Assembly (NCBI GenBank): GCA_018466975.1
Contig: CM031559.1
Location: 620,001-684,000 of the forward strand
DNA length: 64,000 bases
Source of the DNA: Sparassis latifolia
Taxonomy: Eukaryota; Basidiomycota; Agaricomycetes; Polyporales; Sparassidaceae
Direction of reading: 5' to 3'
This document shows, one piece after another, positions 54,905 to 64,000 of the stretch. Every line of letters starts with the position of its first letter. The first letter of the stretch is position 1. Made by a program: the position numbers and the translations under genes. A model generated the notes under the pieces. That model had not been told where the DNA came from. It saw nothing but the letters and a program-made list of their open reading frames with translations, and did not search any database.

Positions 54905-56958
54905 GTCAGCTTAATACGGCGCGAAATGAACGAAGACAGCAATACACACAGCTTATCAATATATTACTCGTACAATGCCAGTGTTGCATTACGGAGCACG
55001 GTACCCTTCGCAGCACGCAGAAATGGGCGAGCGGAGTCCCGAGGAGTACCATCTCTTTCGCGATCGCGCTGACAGAACCGTACATAGGCGCTAGAGCGTT
55101 CGCCTCCTCCACTTGCGGCCTGAAAAAAACTCGGTCAGCTCCGTGCGATAGTTGGGGAGGGGAAGGTATGCTACGTGCCAGATTCTCTTCACGAACGTTG
55201 TGAATGCGCTCGCGTCATCCAGTTGAATGGCGGCAGCATGGCGCAGCTCGATGAGCACCCCTGGGTGCGCACGCCCCCGACCGAACATGATAGCCCAGAA
55301 ACCAGCGAATGTGCGCCGATGTGACTTTCTTGCGGAATCGGAATGAGATTGGCTCCTAGAGACGGGATAAGGGCACTGATGAGCAAACAAGACATGCATT
55401 GGGACAGGCCGGTGTGCAGAGCACGATGACATCATCAGCACGTCCGACGCTATGACATGGGTATCAGTGTAACCCGATCTACATGAACTGCTGTGGACTT
55501 GCATGCACCACAGCTTACGTGGGATGTTGTTCCCACAGATCGCTCGTCGAGTATCCTTTCTCGCCGCCGGGAAAGTTTTCGGCGCTTGGCTGGTGCGTTA
55601 CCGTTACGCATGTCTATATAATTTGTCATAAGTGCTGCCATGTCGGACGAGACAGAGAGATGGGCTCCGCACCAGGAAGTGAAGTTCATGAGTACCATCA
55701 GCCCGCGAAACCCAGCGCACGCTGCACTGTCCGTTGAACTGCATCCACCGCCAGTCGGAGCGGCTTTTCCCTGTAGCCTTCAAATTGGTTTCGGACGGAA
55801 CGTCATCGTCGACGTCGAAGGTGGCTGTGACTGCACCAAATTTGGTGGCACAGTAAAAAGCATAGAGACGGATGCTTGAGGAAAAGATTTTGTTGCCATT
55901 GACGAGGGAGAGAAGTCCCCCGGCGAACGTCTGGCAAGGTAGAATTTAGACGGAGTAGATCAGCTAAAAGCGTAAGAACGGGAACGCACCAAAGCGTGCA
56001 GAGAGGCAATTGCAAAGAACTTAATATCTTCCTCATTATGTGCCCAGTGCTGGAAACAGAAGCGAAAGTGAGCGACAGGCTACTAGAAGAAATTCCTCGA
56101 GCAAGGTCGGTGTGGTGGTGATGACAATTGCGTGAGACCTGCGAGCAGCGTCAATTGTGTTCTGTGGAGTAGGAGTGGCAGGGATGCCGAACTCGTGTGC
56201 GCGGGATAGGAAGAGTGTGGACGGCTGGCCGGAGACGAGGGGAGCATAGAGCTGCATGATTATACACATCGCATGGAATGGGGAAGGAGTCATGGCTGCC
56301 CAACGGATGTCGCGTTGGCGCGATTCGACGAGCGCAGAAGTGCAGCACCAGTAGAGGCTCAAAATACTGGTGTGCGGTACATGCTTTGGGAAGCCTGTGG
56401 AACCTGAGGAGTGGAGATAGAAGACAACGTCTGAGGGTACGCACCGATGGGGCACTGGTGGATACGGGGAAGGCGCACGGAGCGGGTGGTCCGGGGAGGC
56501 AAATGGAGCAAATGTGTCGGAGAGTGCAGGAAGATGGGTAAGCTCAAGAGCATAGGATAGGTCGAGGATGGCACGGGTCGCATCGATGAGATCGGGAATG
56601 CAGGCTGCGTTATGACGCGATGACAAATCCGTCTGCTGGAGCATGTTGGCAATGGCGTGCGGGAAATCGTGGGGAGACACGGGGAAAGGAACAAGGCTGG
56701 CACGAATAAGGCCGACGGTCAGAGCGTGATATAGAAAGGTATCGCAGTTTACCAGGATAGCGACAACAGTGCCTTCGGAGCCGGAGCGGAATGGACGGAT
56801 AACATGGGCAATGCGAAGAGAAGTCATACAAGGAGGGGCCTGGATTAGTAAAGACAAACATGGACGGTCGGGGTTATGTTCCGCATGAAATCAACAAAGT
56901 CGGGGAGAACTGGTGTGCTGCCGTCCAAAGCTGGAAGACTCAGACCATTCGAGGACAT
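54905..56958 (-). pseudogene. NRPS-like (adenylation domain) enzyme gene, decayed
   Basis: Read on the minus strand the pieces line up with a fungal NRPS-like / aminoadipate-reductase-like adenylation domain, which activates an acid as an AMP ester. ATG 56958 gives SLPALDGSTPVLPDFVDF; a one-base shift near 56893 leads to HAEHNPDRPCLSLL; then VVFYLHSSGSTGFPKHVPHT (the ATP-binding A3 motif), MTPSPFHAMCIIMQLYAPLV, TPTPQNTIDAARR. An intron (GTAGCC...TTCCAG) joins LLEEF to HWAHNEEDIKFFAIASLHAL. Farther on: SSSIRLYAFYCATKFGAVTA, FDVDDDVPSE, VRWVSRADGTHELHFL, GYSTSDLWEQHP, GRADDVIVL, MFGRGRAHPGVLIEL, VEEANALAPMYGSVSAIAKE, and in another frame LRAAKGTVLRNATLALYE. At least four frame breaks or stops. 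No carrier-protein or reductase part was found downstream. Confidence 0.82.
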
Positions 56959-58504
56959 TGGAAAAAAGCTGGAGGCACGACAGACAGAAGAATGGCGATG
57001 GAGGCCTTGGGATAGAGAACCAGTGGCTTAAGTAACACTGGCACGGAGCTCAAGCGCCCATCCAATATGGCGAGTAATCGAGGATAGTAGTAACTTTGAC
57101 TACACAGAACGATCAAACACGCGGCCAGTGAATATCAGGAGCACTCCTGTCATGTTCGAGCTCGAGAAGCAGCAGCAACTTGTTGGGCCGCTGTTATACC
57201 TCATCTGAGCGGCTGAGCGGTAAATGGAAGGAAATTAAATTACGCACTTCGCGCACACACCGTTGAGTCAAACATCAGACAGGCTGTCTGATGCAAGAGT
57301 TTGTAGGAATCATCGTTTCCGTTCCTTTCACCAGTGAGCTTAATAAATGACAGATTCCATTGTTTAGGACTGCAAAAAAAGCCTGTCTTGACTAGAGAGA
57401 CGCGCCGGCCTATTCGAATTTCCGGCGGTGTCTGGCGTGCCATCAGAAGCAGCTCAGTGCTACGATGCCAACGCTTTCATGCTTTGCCCAGTGGGCATTT
57501 TAAGAAAAGATGCTGATGCGTATTCAATGTCGACAGGCCTGTGAAAATATTCCGGAGGTTCCTTGTCGCGGTGAGTATCTATCTGTTTGCAGTTGTTTGA
57601 TTCAGAGGGCGATAGCTTTAACGCCCGTCTCTCTCCATATTGTACAATGTATACATACATATCTGCGTCACAGGTTGACCATAGTCATGATGAGGGATCA
57701 TTGGTTTGGCTTCAAAAGACGCAGGCTAGGCCATCCGATGCGCGTGAGTGGATTGTCTTTTACTACGCGTGACTCCCACACGACTCGCACCGTGTGTATA
57801 CCACGGATGCTGCCAGCAGAAGTGCCAGTTCAGTCGGCAGAAAAGTCGCAGACTCCAGAAGCCAGGTACTATGATAGCATGGTGTTGTATCATCTCAAAC
57901 TCGATGTGCTCGGCGTCCTCCTTGGTGCACGTTTTCAGCGACTACGGTTATCCGTTCGTCATTTCTACGAACGAAATGACGCATTCGATTCATTGCTCGC
58001 CCTCTAGCTTTCTGTTCGCTCTTTTCCCGCGATATCGACAAAATCACACACCTAGGTAGCTGTGTTCTGATCTTGCTTCCCGCGCACTCAATTTTCGGAT
58101 ACAGCTCTTTCCATTGAATGACCGGGGAACGCAATTCTGCTCTCTTGTGTTTGTCATCTGAGTATGACCAGGTTTGAAGGCGTCCCGGGGACGTGGATCA
58201 CCAGTAAATTTTCTCTGCGCATCTCGATTTTCAGGCCACTATATCGTACGTTGTTCAGCTAAGAAATCTTATGGACTGCATGCGCCGGTAATTCATCTTA
58301 TTATCTCACCGTGCTGATGTGAAGCATTCTTTTCAGTTGTTGCGTGATTACGCAAAGAGACAATGCGGTTGTGGCGCATAGCTCGGCTAATTTACTGGCA
58401 TGTGACCGAGCTCGTTCGTCGCCACTGACTTTGCCACTGCTGGTTCACTAGTCACTCCTTTACATCCACCATCTCGCGGTCAACCAACACCAAGCAATCA
58501 AGAG
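56959..58504. other. Intergenic region upstream of FunK1 gene C
   Basis: No gene is supported. It contains the second copy of the short dispersed repeat (57582-57629). The last 60 bp before gene C are C/A-rich, like other leaders here. Confidence 0.5.
57582..57629. repeat. Short dispersed repeat, copy 2
   Basis: ctgtttgcagttgtttgatt followed by cagagggcgatagctttaac, similar to 54634-54690. Both read as a short ESNNxKQ peptide on the minus strand, which may be chance. Confidence 0.5.
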
Positions 58505-61264
58505 ATGGCGACTCCCTCCCCACCCAGTTCCCAGGAATTTCTCCCCGAACCTATTACGCCTCATCATCCATCGCGGAAGGTAGTCGTGGCGGCCACACCC
58601 ACCACTCGGAATGAAAGTGGCGCTCAGCAATGGGGTTTCGGGTCAAAGCTTGCCAATGACAGATACGAACGATATTCCGAGGAAGCAGAGCGTTATATTT
58701 TAGGCCCCATGCCTGTAGAGGACTTTTTGGATTTCTTGCCAGAGGCACCCACGAAACGGCCGAATGCTAGGAACGCATTCAGTGATGTTCCAGAACGGGC
58801 AGAAAAGGAGAAGGATATCTATACACCTCTGGTATGTTGACTTCATTCCGATAGAATGGCACCGCTGAGTGAAGTTCCAGATTGCGGCACTCAATGCGGA
58901 ACGGAACGGCCGGAAACGCTGTCCTGGTTTTGTTTTCCTGGATACCTCGTCACGAGGTACCAATCACGGAAAACCTGGGTCGGTGAAGCCTGATGTGGTT
59001 TGTTATTCCACGGAAATCGTCGACTCGGTTGAGACTAACAAGACGACGCACGAGCCCATCGGCGATCTTAGTTTCGCGGATTTGTATATCGAGGTGAAGG
59101 GACGGCCGGAACAGGATTATTTTACAGATCCGCCACCCAACAGCGATCACGCTGCACACAAGTTCGTGCTGAACATTGCTGGTGAAAGAAAGCTCGATCG
59201 GGCCAAGCACGATCTCGGACAGAACATCGCATACGCAGTTGACGCGTTTGCTCGCCAGTTCCGCACGTCGTATTTTTCGGTGTCATTATCCGGGACATTA
59301 GCCCGTCTCATCCGGTGGGACCGTGGGGGCATAATGGTATCGGAATCATTTGATTTGCACAAAAAACCACAGGCACTCTGTGAGTTCTTGTGGCGATATG
59401 CGCATGCATCAGGAGCGGAGCGCGGGTACGACTGTACCGTCGAACATGCGACCGAAGAGGAGGAAGCATTGTTTGAGAAGTGCATCACGGGCCATGTCAA
59501 ATTACAGCTAGACCTCGAGGATATAGGCCAACTGGTAGGCAAGGAGAAAAAAGCTGCGGAAAAGAAACTGGCCGCCGGAGTGGAGGAGCATTTTCAGCCC
59601 GGCACCGTGGCTGCAATCACCACGTTCGACGAGAATTCAAACAAGCATCGAGTACTCGTATCTCGGCCAATAGTCTGGCCTCTCTCCCTGGCCAGTCGTG
59701 CTACTCGCGAGTACTGGGCAGTGGCCGCTGATGGAGACTGTGGCAAAGTTTTGTACTTGAAAGATACGTGGCGATATACTGGGGATGGCCTGCTGAAAGA
59801 GGGAGATGTCTTGGCAGACCTGCTAGGCGGTGGAGTACCACACATTCCACAATTGGTCCATCACGGAGACGTTCCGGAGTGCCCCGACTCGAATAGCATG
59901 GACATGGATGACGAACGAGGTGAACAGACAGGTTTGTTCTCAAACTTTCGTCTCAAATCGTAGTCTGACTCGGTCCTTGCAGGTTTTCAACACACTCTGA
60001 CTCCCAGATTCGAAACCGCAAAGTGGGCGTGCAAGAATGGACAAGCCAAGTTTCGCATATATCCTCAGGTACATTATCGGTTAGTATTAGGTACCGTGGG
60101 CTACGGACTGCATAAATTTCGGGGGACGAAGGAGCTCCTTAGTGGGACATACGACGCATATCAAGGTATGTCGCCTTGCCTCTTCCGTCGTTCAGTATTC
60201 CTTAATCGCTTCTGCATGAATTAAGCTGTGATAGGTGCCTACTATATGGACGACGAAACAAAGCGCAGACTTCATCGTGACGTAAGTATGGGCAGTATTA
60301 TCCTCGCCAAGGATTCGACGGGTCAGACTAGGCAGGGGTACCTCATACATTGGGAACTATCCTGTCTGGTGAACAATAAAGGCGGGCCTCGCGATTACAG
60401 AAGAACGGTGAGTTAACGTGATGCATGTTGATTATCTGAGCACCTACTCAGGAGCGTCCTTAGGGCACCCTTCAATTTATCTCACAACGGACGCTAAAAT
60501 CTGGTGTGGCTCATACGATTCAAGATGACATGGAGTCGATACTCTGGGTCATACTCTACTGCAGCCTCCTATGGCTAGGGCATGATCGGTCACCATGTAG
60601 TGTGCTCCTTACCTTGGAGAAGCTTTTCGACCATCATTGGACTGGCGAAGATGGCGGCATCAGCGGTGGCGCTGGCAAGTTCTACAATCAACGCGATCAA
60701 GAGATCACCGGCCCAATTCGCTTTTCGAATCGGACAATCCAAAAATGGCTGGACACTGTCATAATGTTCAATTCATCCTACTCCTTTCCCCAGCTGCACA
60801 GCGTGGAGTCGGCGATGGTCTGGGAGGATCCTAAAGCGTTTGATAAATTCTGGAAGGACTTCATGGTGAACAACGACTTGGCTGAAAACGACAGGGTTCA
60901 TCGATCACTACCTCCTAATCAAGTTCCTCGCAATGGTCAACTCAACGCCCCGCCACTCCCCGCCACTAGAACAATGACCGCGCTTTTTAGGAATGTCGCA
61001 CTTACAAGTCTAATCACTCCTGGAACGAAGCGAAAGGCTGAAGATGACCCCGTCGGCGCTGAGCTGCAAGGTTCGAAACGCAGCTGTGTCTCAAGAACAT
61101 GCGGACCTATGACGCGAGCAAAAGAAAGGGCTGAAGAACAATCCAGGTGTGCCAAGTCGCAGAGCGCAAAGGGCAGCTCTTTTCCTGCATCTCGCGGACC
61201 TATGGCACGAGCCGGAGCAAGCGAAAAGGCTGGCAACTCACGACAGCGACGTGCAGACAGGTAG
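58505..61264 (+). CDS. FunK1-type protein C, probable pseudokinase
   Basis: Five exons (58505-58831, 58881-59931, 59983-60165, 60235-60407, 60464-61264) join to 844 residues with no fault. Start MATPSPPSS. Marks: YILGPMPVEDFLDFLPEA, CPGFVFLDTSSRG, RQFRTSYFSVSLSGTLARLI, LCEFLWRYAHASGAERG, VSRPIVWPLSLASRATREYW, HYRLVLGTVGYGLHKFRGTK. In the catalytic part HRD is kept (LHRDVSMGSI), but the metal-binding Asn of GNI is Ser and the Asp of the family's LIDWE is His (YLIHWELSC). Both metal ligands are therefore changed although the gene is otherwise open, which suggests a non-catalytic role. GTLQFISQR and HTIQDDMES follow. The tail is basic (TPGTKRKAEDDP, GSKRSC, SRQRRADR), suggesting nuclear targeting. 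It heads a same-strand pair with gene D. Confidence 0.9.
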
Positions 61265-61936
61265 CGTCAAATCGGTGTAAGGACAGAGGAGGTTACCACT
61301 GATCGCGCGCAAAGAGTACTACTTCGGGAATACCATTCCTTCGCAGCAAGACTGCAATTTTCTGTGTTGTTGCTCGATTTCTGTTCCCTCGTAGTACTGG
61401 TGTTGTTATAAGTAACCAATCTATCTGGATTTCCTTCCCATCTTGCAAATCAAGCACTTGAGATTAGATTGCTTATGTTGCTAGTACTACACACTGCCAG
61501 TGAAAACGTGGAAACGTGTATGATTGACTGACTACGCTAACAGGTAGCTCAGGTACGTAATAAGCACCTCGTCAGCCACGGTGAGTAAGCTAAAGCATTA
61601 AAGTAATTGCGTAGAGTGGTACGATAAGGGACGGGAGAGAGTAGGATAGTAAAAGGAAAAGAATGATGGATTATAGAGAAGGTAGGAGATGGTAAAGGTG
61701 AGGGGGTAGTGTGAGGGTAGGAGGAGCATATGTAGGCTGGTGTGTCGGACGTACGCGACGTTTGTAGTGAATTCCCGAGCGGCTCGCGGCTATCCACGTG
61801 ATCGTGGCGCGGTTGAGCAGTCGCCACTTCCAAACAATCAAGTACTGTTACGACATACACCACTTCAGCGACCTCCAACAACGTCACCGGCTTCTACGCG
61901 TCCCCCATTTCTACCTTTTATCTTGCAGAGAACATC
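61265..61936. other. Spacer between FunK1 genes C and D
   Basis: A 672-bp gap on the coding strand of both genes. A purine-rich block (about 61625-61735, gggagagagtaggatagtaa-like) precedes the gene D leader. No coding sequence is recognised. Confidence 0.5.
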
Positions 61937-64000
61937 ATGTTTTCCACACCCCTAGCAAAAAACGACCCGAAGTACAATGTGTGGCAGCAGAAGGATTTCG
62001 ACCACTACGACATCAGAAGACGCTACCGCCAATACGCAGACTCAGCCCAAGGATTCATCCTTGGACCAATGCCTGTCGAAGAGTTCCTAGAGTTTCTACC
62101 AGAGACGGATATGTCGAACATGCCGCGTCCCGTCAATGCTTTCAACAAGGTGCCGGCAGAGGCGAGAACGGAACAGCAGATCTATAACCCATTGGTGGGT
62201 TGGTTTCGTTTTGTGTACTGGAGTTCTGAATGCTAATGAAGTCACAGATTGCAGCAATTAATGGCACCAGAACGAGGAGCAGAAAATCTCAGCGTCGCTG
62301 TCCTGGATTCACGTTCAAAGACACGGCCACGCCTGCTGTGGAGCTTGGGGATATAGGATCGATGAACGCCCACGTCTGTTGTTATTCACAGGACATTAGC
62401 GACTCTCACTTGACCTCGGCTGGCCCTCTTGGTTGCGCTGATTTGTACATCGACGTACAGCGACACCCCGGCTTGGACCCATTTACAGATCCAGGTCCTG
62501 AAGATGACCGTTCCGAACACGCCTTTTTTCAGACAACCGGTGACCACCGTGCTCATAAGGAGGCTGAAGAAGCATTCGGCAGGAATGTTGCATGCGCCAC
62601 CGAAGCGTGTTCCCGTCAACACCGTACCTTTTATTTCTCGATTTCACTGGCTGGATCTCGTGCTCGATTCCTAAGGTGGGATCGATGCGGGGTCATCGCC
62701 TCCGAATCTTTCGACGTCCGCGCCCAACCGGAGCATCTCTGCGAGTTTCTCTGGCGGTACGCCCACGCTTCGAATTCGCAGCGCGGGTATGACGTTTCCG
62801 TCGAACCTGCAACCACAGGGGAGGAGGAACTCTTCAGAGATTCCATCAAACGTCACGTCAAGTTCCAGCTGGATCCGAATGATGAAGAGTTGGTCGCCGC
62901 CATGGACGAGCACTACCAGCCAGGTGCCGTAGTGGCGATCAATGTCGTTGACGAAGGTTCCCCTGACTGTGTGGCACATCGATTACTCGTATCTCGCCCA
63001 GTGGTTTCGCCTGTGTCGTGGACGGGTAAGGGAACAAGGGGATTCTGGGCTGTCACCGCCGACAGTCCGAGAGGGGAAGTAGTGTTCCTGAAGGACACAT
63101 GGCGAAATAATGTTGAAGATATGAAGGAGGGCAACATTCTGGCGGACCTCCATTCCACTGGTGTGCCAAATATACCCCGGTTAGTCCATCATGGTGATGT
63201 CTGGGACCAGCTGCCGGTTTCAAGCGGAAGGGGCGACGGTGAGAGCGCTCTCACATACAAGCGCGACGAAACGACAGGTTTGATTTCAGCCTTGTTTTCT
63301 CGACTTGATCGACTGACAAGCCCCACGTAGTCTTACAGTATACGCAGACGGATCTGTTTAGACACGCTGTTTGGGTGTGCACAGGTGGGGAAAATCACAA
63401 ACTGCCGCCTCCCCTCGTGCACTATCGACTTGTTTTGGGCACGGCGGGATATCCATTGCAACGAATCAGAGGGACGAAGGAGCTCCTTCATGCTGCATAC
63501 GATGCGTATGAAGGTGCGTAACGCCGCGTCTTCTCTGCGGAATATCGCTCATTCTCTTACGTACGTTGAAAGCCATGGTGGCCGCCTTTCATGCAGAGCC
63601 GGGGAAAAGAAGGCTACACCGTGACATAAGTGTAGGTAACATTATCCTCTCCAAGGACCCCCACTCGGGCGAGAACATCAGGCGCGGTTATCTGATCGAT
63701 TGGGAATCTTCTTGTTTGGTAACAGAAGAAGGAGAGGCTTGCGACCATTCAAGGACGGTGAGTTTGATTTTGACGTGCGTCAATCATACGAAGACTCATT
63801 CATGATAGGGCACCATCCAATTCATGTCGCTGCGCCTTCTAAGCTCACGCTCCGAGTCTATCTCTCATTCGTTCCAAGACGACATGGAATCCATGCTTTG
63901 GGTGGTACTATATTCCAGCCTTCTATGGTTAGGGCACAATCTATCGCCAAACACAGTGGTCACTTACCTGTTCGAACTCTTTGATGACACCTGGATTAAC
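61937..64000 (+). CDS. FunK1-type protein kinase D (3' end outside window)
   Basis: Exons 61937-62194, 62248-63277, 63331-63513, 63573-63757 and 63809 to beyond the edge join in frame. Start MFSTPLAKNDPKYNVWQQKD. Marks: FILGPMPVEEFLEFLPETDM, CPGFTFKDTATPAVE, RQHRTFYFSISLAGSRARFL, LCEFLWRYAHASNSQRG, VSRPVVSPVSW, FLKDTWR, a VLQYTQTDLFRHAVWVC segment whose acceptor (CACGTAG|TCTTAC) is fixed by the match to genes A and B, HYRLVLGTAGYPL, then catalytic LHRDISVGNI and GYLIDWE, both complete, GTIQFMSLR and HSFQDDMES. The last exon runs to the window end at FDDTWIN. All catalytic positions fit an active kinase. Unlike genes B and C it lacks the MxTPSPPSS N-terminus. Confidence 0.9.

Noticed and set aside
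56036..56857. A complete 273-residue AMP-binding protein
   Set aside because: The stop after ALGT comes from reading through an intron; homologous segments continue on the other side, so it is one piece of a larger broken gene.

Overview
The window looks like nuclear DNA of a basidiomycete fungus, most likely an Agaricomycete. The evidence is genes with many ~50-bp GT-AG introns, several FunK1 (fungal-type) protein kinases, a DUF6729-like and a TNP2-like transposase relic of the kind common in mushrooms, a Kre9/Knh1-type GPI protein, profilin and a BEACH-WD40 protein. No rRNA, canonical tRNA or CRISPR array was seen.

Layout. 1-11.8 kb is a nest of mobile DNA: the integrase end of a Ty3/gypsy polyprotein; a 1.45-kb element with ~450-bp inverted arms; a DUF6729-like transposase gene split by a solo LTR (TGTTACA...TGTAACA) and cut off by a second LTR-like repeat; an ~865-bp fold-back element with a tRNA-derived sequence in each arm; a second LTR-like copy; and a decayed TNP2-like transposase C-terminus. 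11.9-13.6 kb holds an unrecognised nuclear-type coiled-coil gene on the minus strand. 14.4-21.1 kb holds two tandem FunK1 kinases (A, B; minus). 21.1-24.4 kb has no gene I can defend. 24.4-26.0 kb is an SRPK-like kinase. 26.9-27.7 kb is a broken hemerythrin-like HHE gene.

28.5-47 kb is the conserved-looking part: a large multi-exon gene of unknown function, a Ser-rich coiled-coil protein, a Kre9/Knh1 GPI protein, a ~7.8-kb BEACH-WD40 gene, profilin, and a second coiled-coil protein that shares an unusual C-terminal motif with the first. 47.6-53.6 kb is a tandem triplet of Old Yellow Enzyme (NADPH:flavin oxidoreductase) genes with a shared promoter block; the middle copy is frameshifted and part of it is almost identical to the third copy. 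53.8-57 kb contains a FunK1 relic and a shattered NRPS-like adenylation gene. 58.5-64 kb holds two more FunK1 kinases (C and D; plus), the last running off the window.

No single new system is proven here. The observations I rate highest are: the FunK1 paralogs with different changes in catalytic residues (one looks like a pseudokinase); the tRNA-like sequence carried inside both arms of a fold-back element; the C-terminal motif shared by two otherwise unlike coiled-coil genes; and conversion plus decay in the OYE triplet. Family names come from reading motifs by eye; no database search was run.
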